Made by a program: the position numbers and the translations under genes | Shown: piece by piece, positions 22,171-31,989 of the stretch | Position numbering within the stretch: position 1 is the stretch's first letter | Layout: each line of letters opens with the position of its first letter | The notes under the pieces: model-generated | What the model saw: the letters and a program-made list of their open reading frames with translations, nothing else | Database searches by the model: none | What the model was told of the DNA's origin: nothing | Origin: Panicum virgatum | Taxonomy: Eukaryota > Streptophyta > Magnoliopsida > Poales > Poaceae | NCBI RefSeq assembly: GCF_016808335.1 | Contig: NC_053139.1 | Span: 17,192,782 to 17,256,781, forward strand | DNA: 64,000 bases | Direction: 5' to 3'

Positions 22171-23652
22171 TGTAACGAACATGACACCATTTATGCCATT
22201 TCGAGTGATTTTGGTGATTGTATGACAATGCAATCAATGGGACTATTGGTTTTGTTGAGTGAACATTTCTAGATCCCAGGGATGAAGTAAAAAGGTCATA
22301 CAAAGCAAAACACGAAGAAAGAACTCAAAGAAACGCTGAATTGGATGAGTTCTGCAGAAATCAGTAGCACCGGTTTAACCGATGACAAAGCACCTGTTCA
22401 ACCGGGATGCGTTGGATACACCGACGGATCAGCATCGGTGCATTGCGCAACGGGTTCTGGAAGAGCAAGGAAGATCCAATGAAGAAAGAAGTGTTGCACC
22501 GTTTGAACCGACGGGACACATAGAGGCATTGGTGCAATCAACGTACTATTGCCCAGAGACATGTCAAGTGCGCAGGAACCAAGTATTCAGCACTGGTTAA
22601 ACCGACGGCCATCGGTGCACCCCATCGGTGCAATGACGTCAGCTGAAACGGATCAAGAGCAACGGCCACAAGAAGATCAAGTGACACCAGTTAAACCGAC
22701 GCCACAGAATCGGTTTAACTGATGGTTGCCAGCTCAGCTGTAGAAGCGTCAGAGGAGCCAACAGATAGTTTCAGCCTGTGAGTGACCGGTTGAACCGACG
22801 CCCTAAACATCGGTTCAACCGATGCTTGGCTGATTTTTGCTAGCCGTTGGAGCAACGGCTCCAAGACTTGGTGGCCTATATATACGCCTCACCCTGGCCA
22901 ATTTAGAGTTGCTGGAGTTCCAAGACATCACACACACACCCAAGAATACCTCCAAGCCATCCAAGAGCTTAGTGATCACATATTTAGTTCTTAGCACATC
23001 TTTGAGAGTGTTAGTGCTAAGTTAGCTCCTTAGAGAGTGAAAGAGCAAGGTGTTGTGACCTTGTGGCTGGTTCTAGAGTGAACCAAATCTTATATCTCGG
23101 TGCGCCGGCCATCCTTGGAGTCTTGGTGGCTCGCCGGCACGTCTTCAACCCTCCGGCTTGGTGTGGAGCGGCGTCGACGATTTTGTGCGGGGGACGTGGA
23201 GACCCCCATCCTTCGTGGAGAAGCTCCTTAGTGGAAAGCGGGATCAAGGTGACCGTGATTGTATTCACAGAAGAGACTTGATTGCCGGAAGCAATACTCT
23301 TCGTGAGTGCTTCAACAACATGGATGTAGGGGCGCCTTTGTGGCAATCTGAACTACGGGATAAATCCTCGTGTCGAGAATTTGCTTCCTCTCATCCCTCC
23401 TTTAAGCTTCCGCATTTATTCTTGCAACTTGTGTGCCTTTACTTTCTTAGTGTAGTATTTTGCTAGGATTGGCTATAGGTTGCAAAACACTTTTGGGATG
23501 AGGGTTTCACACTAGTTGAATCGTAGTTGCACATCTAGATAGCATGCAATAGTCTAATTTGTTGTGCAAATTAGTTGGAGCCATAGGTTAAGCTTTTAAG
23601 TTGCCTAATTCACCCCCTCCCACTCTTAGGCTAGAGTACCTGATCGCTTTCA
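22171..23652 (+). repeat. 5' LTR of the TR-GAG element
   Basis: It is 1482 bp and carries many copies of an ACCGGTTnAACCGA-type motif in both orientations between 22370 and 22825, and a TATA box at 22876-22885. The 3' LTR lacks a ~560-bp block present here. Confidence 0.92.
22876..22885 (+). promoter_or_regulatory. TATA box of the TR-GAG 5' LTR
   Basis: CTATATATAC is followed by GC-richer sequence in the LTR. It lies in the block absent from the 3' LTR, so only the 5' LTR can initiate from it. Confidence 0.6.
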
Positions 23653-23654
23653 AT

Positions 23655-23666
23655 TGGTATCAGAGC
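23655..23666 (+). other. Primer-binding site of the TR-GAG element
   Basis: TGGTATCAGAGC, a perfect initiator-Met tRNA complement, starts two bases after the 5' LTR. Confidence 0.92.
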
Positions 23667-23776
23667 CGGGACTCACTTCTCTCACAAAAAAGCCAATTCT
23701 ATTGACAATTTGTGTTTACCGGCTCATTAGATCGGTTAGGCTTCACCACCTAGTGAGTTAGCTCTCTGGAGAAGGG

Positions 23777-25650
23777 ATGGATCCCTTTAGAAATGCTCCA
23801 CGGTTCGATGTCACGGGCTTTTAACGTTGAAAGGTTCTCATGCAAGCCCATCTTCAAGCTACGGGGCTTGAAGTTTGGAATGTAGTTAGTGAAGGAGTTA
23901 AGTTCAAAACTCTAAAAGAGAAGCAAAATGACGTTATTGCAAAAAGCATAATCTTGTTTTCTCTTAGTGATAATATATTCAATTGTGTTTATTCTTGTGA
24001 AAATGCTAAGGAGCTATGGAAGACTATCATTGAGAACTATGAGGGCATGGAGGATGTTGCAAATGAAAGATATCATGTTCTCATTGATAAAGTTAATAGC
24101 TTTAAGCAACTTGATGAGGAGAATGCCGAATCTATGTACTCACGATTGAATACTCTTGTGAATGAGATCAATTCTCTAGGTGTGAAGCAAATTAAAGATA
24201 CGGAACTCATTCGAAAGATCCTTCATTCACTACGAAAGCCGGACTATGATTTGGTGACCACGATCATGTATGAGAGAGATCTCAACACCTTGACATCAAA
24301 TCAAGTCCACAACAAGGTGATTGCCCATGAGCTACGCAATGACATCAAGCCAAAAGCGCCACCTTCTTCACCAATACATAGTGCACTTGCATGCAAGCAA
24401 GAGAAGAAGTTGAAGAAGTTGGCCATCAAAGGTAGCTCAAATGATGAGAGAGAAGATGATGCAAGAAGATCCTCAAATGATGAAAAAGTGCCAATGAACC
24501 CCAACCTTTACAAGCAAGTGAAAAGATGAACAAGTGCTTGAAGAAAATCAATTCAATGGGGTATATGGTCTTCCTCAAAGATGGGCCTCACCATCAACAC
24601 ATGAAGGTTGAGAGAAAGTTCAAAAAGAGGTAAGAAAAGAAGGAGAAGAAGCCCAAACATGAATCATTTGCCATCTTTGGTGAATGGGTAAGTGGTGGTG
24701 AATAATCAAGCACAAGTTCAAGTGATGAATCAAACAAGAAATTCACCACCCGCATGGGATCATCATCCAACACTTGCTTTATGGCCAAAGGTATGGAAGA
24801 TAATGTAAGTGATGATGACTCCGACTCTCCTTCAATTGATGATCTTCTTGACTTAGTTCATGAGCACCAAAGAGTCATTAAAAAGTAATCAAAAGAAATT
24901 AAAAACCTTAATGCTCTTAATAATCTTAATGCTTCTCTTGCTATAAATTATGAAGATTTGTTATACAAATTCAAATTGCTTAGCAAGGAACATGAAGAGC
25001 TCAAATCAAAATTTGAGAGCATTAATGATACTAATGACTTTTTGGAAATGAAGCAAACTATCCCTTGTGCAATTCCTATTTCTAGGGTAGATGCTTCAAC
25101 TTCTTACATTGATTTAATTCTTGAATCTTACTCTAACGCTTGCAATGAGAAATGCGATGAGATTGTTGTTGTAGAATCATGTGATGATCTCATTACTAAG
25201 GAGAATGATGAGCTCAAACAAAAAGTGGAAAGGCTCATGAAAGACTTGGCTAGATTAAAAGGTAAAGGCATAGAGAGCAATGTCTAACCTTCTCAAGATA
25301 ACCGTGAAAACATGGTGAAGAAGCTTGAGAAGGGGTCCACCATAACTTGTTTCAAGTGCCACAAAGAATGCCACAAGTCCAACAAGTGCCCTCAACCAAA
25401 GAAGAAGCTTCTGGATGAGAAGAACAAAAAGAAGCTAGCAATCAAGAGTTCTCTCATCTACACCAAGCCCAACCGGAGGAACAAAAGCAATAGCACCTCC
25501 TATGTGATCAAAAAGAAGACAAATGGCAAGGTGGTTGCTCACAAGGTTGGGAAGAAGGAAAGGAGTTGGAATCACTCCATTTGGGTTCCCAATAAAATTA
25601 TCACCAACATGAAGGGGCCTCAAATGGTGTGGGTTCCAAAGGAGACTTGA
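23777..25650 (+). pseudogene. gag: Copia-like gag (UBN2-type) of the TR-GAG element, degraded
   Basis: The ATG at 23777 begins the frame but is followed by TAA (23822) and TGA (23828). From 23840 the UBN2-type gag domain is open for 230 codons (motifs AKELWKTIIENYEGM and LIRKILHSLRKPDYD). A frameshift near 24525 and several stops follow before a coiled-coil-like segment (24958-25287). A zinc knuckle follows near 25348 (C-x2-C-x4-H-x4-C, CFKCHKECHKSNKC), in which a Cys replaces the usual Gly before His. The protein would package RNA. The stops show this copy cannot make it. Confidence 0.85.
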
Positions 25651-27019
25651 AGCCCAAGAATGACATCGGGGGATTTGGAGGCTTGGCTTGCAAGATGAAG
25701 AGAAGTTCAAGCTAAAGATGCCAAGCTCACAACTTGGATATTTATTGCCCAAGTCCCCCAAATAAGGTAATGGTAGCTAAGGTTTAAATTCAAGCATCAT
25801 GTAGCTCCATTACTTGTGCTAGGTTGTTTGCATTCTTTGCATTCCCTAGTGTTATATATGGTGGGTTGCTTGTGTCATGATTCTAACCCATGAGCAACCT
25901 ACATGGTTTGATAAGTGTGTAGAAAGCTACACAAAGTTACTCTTCATGGTACATGAAATTCATGAGATATGTATTTCATTTGTGTACCACGAACACAAAC
26001 TTTAGGGTAAACTTCCCATTGTTGTCAAAAACCATGTGCATACATTTGCTTGGTGATTCAAACACTAAATGCACACATTTAGGGGGAGTTCATCATATGA
26101 TTTGTGATTTTGAGACTAACATATTTGCAAGTTTATCTTTTGTAGTCTCACAACGGAGTTAACACTCTAGAGAGAATATTATTCACGTTCAATGTGAACA
26201 AACAACTGTAAAAGAGTGATTAAATAAAATGGTGTGCTTTCAAGCATATTGAGCCACGCCTTATTGAACTTAAATGCTCATATCTAAGTTCATAAGATAT
26301 GTGCTCATACATTTGCTCAACCTTGGTGTACCAAATGCTCACTCTTTGAAGAACTTTAAATTGGTATCAAGTCACTTTCAAATTGGTACATGCAAGGTAA
26401 ATTAATGCGCCCCCGGAGGTATGCAAGGTTCTAAACTTATTCTTTTGGTATCATTGTCAAATTACTTATTATTTTAGAGCTATCTCCGTGCATGATATGG
26501 TCTAAGCTTTCTTGTTCAAACATCTAGTTGTGCACTTGATTTTCACATTATTATTTTGTGCACACACTTGTGGAAAGCTTAGCTCATGTTATGCTAGTTC
26601 CGTGATTTTATGATCCACCCTAGTAATTTTTCAATTGGTATCTTCATTGATATCATATATTTGGATCATGATTCATGGAGCTAACTTCCTAGGCAACTAA
26701 CCTTCTCTTTGAGCTACATTGTTTTGCAAGAGGCCTTTTAGGTGATTTGATTCCAAATGGGGAGAGATATGGATCAAAGCAAGGTATTTTCCCAAGAAGG
26801 AGAGATATATTCCAAAGAGGGAGAAATGCCGAGTGGATCAAGTCAACATAAGAATGGGGAGTAGCAAATAGGGGGAGGAACAAAAGGGGAAATCATGGTT
26901 TTAGGGGGAGGCAAAAGCCGTCATTGGATGGTGGTAAGCATCCAAGCAAGTGTAAGTGGTTCAATTTGTCAATTTGTGCAAATTTTATGCTTGCTTTGAT
27001 TGAGTTGTCATCAATCACC
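25651..27019. other. Non-coding internal region of the TR-GAG element
   Basis: This is where a complete Copia element would carry protease, integrase and RT-RNase H. I see none of their motifs on either strand, only short frames. Confidence 0.7.
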
Positions 27020-27033
27020 AAAAAAGGGGAGAT
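27020..27033 (+). other. Polypurine tract of the TR-GAG element
   Basis: AAAAAAGGGGAGAT directly precedes the TG of the 3' LTR. Confidence 0.85.
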
Positions 27034-27941
27034 TGTAACGAACATGGAACCATTTATGCCATTTCGAGTGATTTTGGTGACCGTATGACAACGCAATCAA
27101 TGGGACTAATGGTTTTATTGAGTGAATATTTCTAGATCCTAGGGATGAAGTAAAAATGCCATACAAAACAAAACACGAAGAAAGAACTCAAAGAAACGCT
27201 GAATTGGATGAGTTCTGCAAAAATCAGTAGCATCGGTTTAACCGATGACAAAGCACCTGTTAAACCGGGATGCGTTGGATACACCGACGGATCAGCATCG
27301 GTGCATTGCGCCACGGGTTCTGGAAGAGCAAGGAAGATCCAATGAAGAAAGAAGTGTTGCACCGTTTGAACCGACGGGATACATAGAGGCATCGGTGCAA
27401 TCAACGTACTATTGCCCAGAGACATGTCAAGTGCGCAGGAACCAAGTCTTCAGCACCGGTTAAACCGACGACCATCGGTGCAATGACGTCAGCTGAAATG
27501 TATCAAGAGCAACGGCCACAAGAAGATCAAGTGACACTGGTTAAACCGACGCCACAGAATCGGTTTAACCGATGGTTGCCAGCTCAGTTGCAGAAGAGTC
27601 AAAGGAGCCAACGGATAGTTTCAGCCTGTGAGTGACCGGTTGAACCGACGCCCTAAACATCGGTTCAATCGATGCTTGGCTGATTTTTGCTAGTTGTTGG
27701 AGCAACGGCTCCAAGACTTGGTGTGCCTTTACTTTCTTAGTGTAGTATTTTGCTAGGATTGGCTATAGGTTGCAAAACTCTTTTGGTATGAGGGTTTCAC
27801 ACTAGTTGAACCATAGTTGCACATCTAGATAGCATGCAATAGTCTAATTTGTTGCGCAAATTAGTTGGAGCCATAGGTTAAGCTTTTAAGTTGCCTAATT
27901 CACCTCTCCCCCTCTTAGGCTAGAGCACCCGATCGCTTTCA
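27034..27941 (+). repeat. 3' LTR of the TR-GAG element, deleted
   Basis: It is 908 bp against 1482 bp in the 5' LTR. The copies align up to GACTTGG and resume at TGTGCCTTTACTTTC, so about 560 bp including the TATA box are gone. Short CTTG/GTG matches at the break suggest illegitimate recombination. Confidence 0.9.
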
Positions 27942-27970
27942 CAAATGCAAATAGTAAATCTTGTACTTAC

Positions 27971-28054
27971 CTTACACCGCCTTCATTCGTACCAGGCTTG
28001 AAAGTGTTACATATATTACACTTTGACCGCTTAGCCCAGTTTATGTTGCCACAC
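27971..28054 (-). pseudogene. TAF15: TAF15-like exon 4 (second RanBP2-type zinc finger)
   Basis: This 84-base exon is preceded by TTCTAG and followed by GTAAGT. It encodes the second half of a RanBP2-type finger (CGNINWAKRSKCNICN, four-Cys arrangement completed by the previous exon) and NEGGVR. Phase 2 at both ends matches exon 3. The next downstream exon is not found in the window; the TR-GAG element begins only 30 bases away. Confidence 0.88.
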
Positions 28055-28251
28055 CTAGAACACAAATGAAGTTGGGTGTCATAAACATCATATAAGACAG
28101 TAGGTTTATTAATTACAGTAGTTTAGTTTAAGCATAAACAAGCATGAAATACAGGCTTGGATACATTATGCATGCAAATGACTGTGAAGACTGAGCCCAA
28201 AATATGTATCCAATATATGAAACAGAAAAACTTGAGCTCCTAGCCTCTTAC
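28055..28251. other. Intron between TAF15-like exons 3 and 4
   Basis: This 197-base AT-rich stretch is bounded on the minus strand by GTAAGAGG and TTCTAG. No other feature is visible. Confidence 0.75.
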
Positions 28252-28277
28252 ATTGGACATAGCCAATCATTTGACCA

Positions 28278-28745
28278 CACTACGTAAGAAACGACATATA
28301 GTGACGTGCACAAAAGTAACCTGCCATTGTTGCCCGTCACCCCACAAGTGGAGGTGACGGGTTTTATCTCCGCGCGCCACCCTCGGACCAGTTTGGGCCT
28401 CGCGAGGCCTCGACAGAAACGTGGCCCATCACCTTTGAGATAGGATAGGTGACGGGCCTTAATGACGACCATCACCTATACTGGAGGTGACGGTCCACAT
28501 TCTTTGACCGTCACCTAGATTACATTCAATGGTGACGGGCCATGACTGAAGCTGCCAAGGTGACGGTCCACATTCTTTGACCGTCACCTAGATTACATCC
28601 AATGGTGACGGGCGATGACTGAAGCTGCGAAGGTGACAACGTTTACTTAGCCCGTCACCATGTCTTGTGATGCGCTTAACCTATGCTACTTGAAAGGTGA
28701 CGCATTACACGTATAGTTCGTCACTTATGTGTATGCGTCATCTTA
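28278..28745. repeat. Left terminal and subterminal repeats of the TAF15-disrupting CACTA
   Basis: A terminal inverted repeat is followed by at least ten copies of the GGTGACGG/CCGTCACC motif in alternating orientation. Two neighbouring segments (around 28480-28550 and 28555-28625) are near-identical tandem copies. Confidence 0.85.
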
Positions 28746-28897
28746 ATTACCAATGGCCACCAACGTAGCCATTTTTTGTTGGACACGTCGCCGTAGTTCT
28801 AACAAAACGATGAAAATTGCGAGGTAACAATGCTGAGAATAGCGCGAGATAAAAAAACTTAGAAATTGCGAGATTGTTGCGAGATAACTTATAGTTC

Positions 28898-28903
<6 letters not shown>

Positions 28904-28957
<54 letters not shown>
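28904..28957. repeat. (AT)n microsatellite
   Basis: About 27 AT dinucleotides within the CACTA left arm. Confidence 0.95.
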
Positions 28958-28960
<3 letters not shown>

Positions 28961-28991
28961 GGAGCTACATACAAACTATGATATACATAGT

Positions 28992-29435
28992 TTATGGCAG
29001 CCCCCTTATGACTTCCGCCACCATGAAGATGGCATAGACGTATCCGGCGACGCTCGGCACGAGTAGCGCGTTCGCCGGAGGTCTCCCAAGGCGGCCGAGG
29101 GTCTCGTTCATCGAGTTGAACGAGTCCCTCAGGACGCCGATTGCCCAAGCGTCGCCTGGGCCAAAGGGTTGGGGATTGAAGACGTCCTCCACCGCTGCGG
29201 GGGCTGGAGGCGGTGCCGGAGCCGGAGCAGGGGCCGGCGCAGGGGCCAGAGCCAGAGCCGGGGCTGGAGCCAGAACAGGGGCCGGTGCCGGAGCTGACAG
29301 AGGACGAAGGCGAGGGCAACGAGGGGAGGAGGGGGAGGAAGATGGCGATGAGGACGACGAGGACGATGAGTCCGCCGCTTGAACGTAGCCGCGGTGGCGG
29401 CAGCGGAAGCAGCGGGAGGGAGAGCCACCTGACAT
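28992..29435 (-). CDS. 147-residue ORF in CACTA arm, unknown function, possibly captured
   Basis: The ATG at 29435 opens a GC-rich frame of 147 codons. The N-terminus has a Cys pair (SRCFRCRHRGYV), then a run of Ser, a long Ala-Pro dipeptide region (about residues 55-90) and a non-repetitive C-terminus (FNPQPFGPGDAWAIGVLRDS...GYVYAIFMVAEVIRGLP) that looks like a folded or membrane-associated segment. A TATA box lies 103 bases upstream. It stands between two blocks of subterminal repeats, a typical place for captured host DNA, and its orientation opposes the main CACTA gene. I do not recognise the family. Confidence 0.45.
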   Translation of the reverse strand: MSGGSPSRCFRCRHRGYVQAADSSSSSSSSPSSSPSSPRCPRLRPLSAPAPAPVLAPAPALALAPAPAPAPAPAPPPAPAAVEDVFNPQPFGPGDAWAIGVLRDSFNSMNETLGRLGRPPANALLVPSVAGYVYAIFMVAEVIRGLP

Positions 29436-29537
29436 CTTGGCGTGCGGCGGCGGCTGCGCGCGCGAGAGCAGTTGTGTGATCTGAGGCGCGCGAGAGCAAC
29501 CGTGGCAAGTGGAGAAGAAGAGGCCGGCGGGAGGCAG

Positions 29538-29546
29538 TATTTATAG
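29538..29546 (-). promoter_or_regulatory. TATA box upstream of the 147-residue ORF
   Basis: The minus strand reads CTATAAATA, about 100 bases before the ATG at 29435. Confidence 0.5.
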
Positions 29547-29639
29547 GGCCAGCGGAATGCGAAAGGGCCAGCGTAATTCGAACGGGCGCGCGACTGTGGA
29601 GAGGGCAACGGGCGGCGGTTGCGATTCCCGAGAGAAAAA

Positions 29640-30790
29640 GATAGGTGACGGGCGGTATGTGGAGTCCGTCACCTATAACCATTTGAAGGTGACGTGGGCA
29701 ACGGGTAGCGGTTGCGATTCCCGATAGAGAATATAGGTGATGAGCGTTATGTGAAGCCCGTCACCTATAATGATTTTAAGGTGACGTGAGCGCTTTATCA
29801 TAAGTGATGGACCACTATGACGTCCATCACTTGTAAACGTTGCTCGTCACCTGTAACCATTTGAAGGTGACGTGAGCTCTTTATCATAAGTGACGGACTA
29901 TAACGACGTTCATCACCTTTTGATCTTAACCTAGTATTTGCCCGTCACCCCTGTTGATCTTAACCTTGTATTTGCCTTCGATCGGCCGCTCGTTGTGGCG
30001 CAGAGGCGGCGGGAGGCGGCGATTTCTGGCGGCGACGCATTTGGGCGATTTGGGGGTCGTGCAAGGTTAGTGCTCCAAATTATCCCGCTTGATCTCCCCA
30101 TTCTATCCTCCTCGGTCACTTCGACCTCGATGTTCAATTAACTGTTAAAAAATCTTGTGTTTTGCGAGTAGATGGAGGATAGAAGTTGGATAAGCTTTCT
30201 AGCCATTGTTGTCCGCAGTACTTGAGGGGGTTGAAGTCTTTCATACAGATTGCCAGGGCCGACATGGAAACGAGGTCTGAAACAACAATTTGCTTTCTGG
30301 AAGTGTAAGTGCAACTGCAAATTCTGAATTTTGATGTTTCAAATAATTTTACTGTAAGGTTATTACTTGTTGACTGAATTCTGATGTAATATGACTGAAT
30401 TTGCTTTCTGTAAGTGTAAGTGCAACTGCAAATTCTGAATTTTGATGTTCCAAATAATTTTACTGCAATGTACATTACTTGTTGACTAAATTCTGATGTA
30501 ATATGACTGAATTTGTTTTCTGGAAGTGTAAGTGAAACTGCAATGTACATCACTCTGAATTGCTTTCTGTAAGTTCAAGTGCAAGTGCATTACCCGTCAC
30601 CTATCATCCATAGGTGACGGGCGACATCTGTGTGGCCCATCACCCATGCGTGAAAGGTGACGGGTGCAAAACATAGCCCGTCACCTAAGACATAGGTGAC
30701 GGGTCACATTGGAAACAATCTTCAGGTGCTACACTGTAAAGCTAATAGAAAGGTGACGGGCTACATTCATTGCCCGTCACCTGGGTCAAG
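29640..30790. repeat. Internal blocks of GGTGACGGGC repeats and a ~110-bp tandem repeat
   Basis: GGTGACGG-type repeats recur at 29640-29950 and 30590-30790. Between them, 30290-30545 holds two and a half copies of a ~110-bp unit beginning TTTGCTTTCTG[G/T]AAGTGTAAGTGCAACTG. No coding sequence is convincing. Confidence 0.7.
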
Positions 30791-30859
30791 TTCCAACACA
30801 CTTAAAGCCATCCCCCTTAGCCATAGCTCTTTACGGCACCCATTTCAAACCCTAGGTTG

Positions 30860-31080
30860 CGCCCGCCTCCTCGCCTCCTCTGGTAGCGCCGCCCTGTTCG
30901 CCGTCTCGCAGGCCCACCTCCTCGCCTCCTCTGGTCCTCGCGTAGCCCTCTTCACCGTCGCGTAGGCCCACCTCGTCGCCTCCTCAGGTCCTCGCGCAAC
31001 CCTCGTTGCCGTCGCGCAGGTCCACCTCCTCGCTTCCTCCGGTCGCGCCGCCCTCTTCGCCGTCGCGCCTCCTCGTCGCG
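30860..31080. repeat. 57-bp GC-rich minisatellite
   Basis: About four copies of a unit containing CACCTCCTCGCCTCCTC and CGTCGCGCAGG; the frames across it repeat every 19 residues. It may lie in the 5' untranslated exon of the CACTA gene. Confidence 0.7.
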
Positions 31081-31482
31081 GCCCCTGACGCCCGCCCTCG
31101 GCCTCACCCAAGCAAGAGCCAGAGGCCAGCCGCCACCAGCAGTCAAGATCCAGAGCTAGGCACGCCGCCACATAGACAAGATCCAGAGCCCAGCTGCCGC
31201 CTGCGGGCAAGATCCAGAGCCGGTCACGCCGTCGCGCCTGTCGTCATCTTCCGGCAAAATTGTTCTTGTTGTCATATATTTCCTTGGATTTGCTGTCTAT
31301 TTTTGCTGTCCGAAACATCAGTCTGCATTGCTTGGATTTGTTGTCTATTTTTGATGTCCGAAACATCAGTCTGAATTGCTTGGATTTGCTGTCTATTTCT
31401 GCAATTAGAGGCAAATGATGATATGGGAATAGTGAATATCTTATTGCCATACAAAATTGAGAGATTGAGAGATTAATACTTG

Positions 31483-31581
31483 CCATGAACAGGTCAGCCT
31501 CGAAGGGCATGAAGCAGTTGCCATGAACACTTGCTGGTGTGTGACATCTATTTCTGCCCTTCGAGGCTGAGCTCTTCATGG
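31483..31581. repeat. Hairpin-forming inverted repeat, copy 1
   Basis: Arms 31483-31508 and 31556-31581 (26 bases each) are complementary at about 24 positions, including 15 consecutive ones (TCAGCCTCGAAGGGC and its complement), around a 47-base loop. A related copy follows at 31645. Confidence 0.75.
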
Positions 31582-31644
31582 ATTCTTGAGAGTGAATCAC
31601 TCATTGCCACCTCTGACAAATAAAATTGAGAGATTGAGTTGTTG

Positions 31645-31747
31645 CCACGAACAGGTCAACCTCGAAAAGGCATGAAGCATATGGCATGTACACTTGCTGG
31701 AGTACTGTGGCATGTGCTTCTGCCTTTCGAGGCTGAGGTTTTCATGG
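31645..31747. repeat. Hairpin-forming inverted repeat, copy 2
   Basis: Arms 31645-31671 and 31722-31747 are a diverged copy of the hairpin at 31483-31581. The pair arose by local duplication in the intron-like region upstream of the CACTA gene. Confidence 0.65.
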
Positions 31748-31989
31748 ATAGTTAGTTAATCCAAACATATCTCTCCCACTTCTGATGCCTTTCTATATTA
31801 TGTTTTTGATAGTTGACATGCAAGTGTTGCTGATCTTTTATGTCTAAGGTCATTTTTTATGTATTATTGGATCATTTTGGTTTAATTGAATCTTTCTGCA
31901 AATGATGATGTCGTAGATTTGCTGCCTATTTAACTGGATCATCATGGTTTATTTTGCTGCCTATTTTTGCAGGATTAGTGGAAGCAGCC

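Larger units (their letters stand above)
22171..27941 (+). mobile_element. Gag-only LTR retrotransposon (TR-GAG type, Copia-like gag)
   Basis: The LTRs begin TGTAACGAACATG and end TCGCTTTCA, and the target duplication CAAAT is perfect (22166-22170 and 27942-27946). Between them lie a perfect iMet primer site, one broken gag gene and a purine tract. There is no protease, integrase or reverse transcriptase; 25650-27019 is non-coding. Elements with terminal repeats and only gag are described in plants as TR-GAGs and are thought to use polymerase from related elements. It is inserted close to a TAF15 exon, inside what I read as an intron. Confidence 0.92.

Noticed and set aside
28747..29682. 311-codon minus-strand ORF
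   Set aside because: It runs through an (AT)n microsatellite and overlaps the better supported 147-codon frame with a TATA box and ATG.
30696..31374. Plus-strand ORFs over the 57-bp minisatellite
   Set aside because: Frames are open on both strands because the unit is a multiple of three; no ATG-linked gene model or domain supports them.
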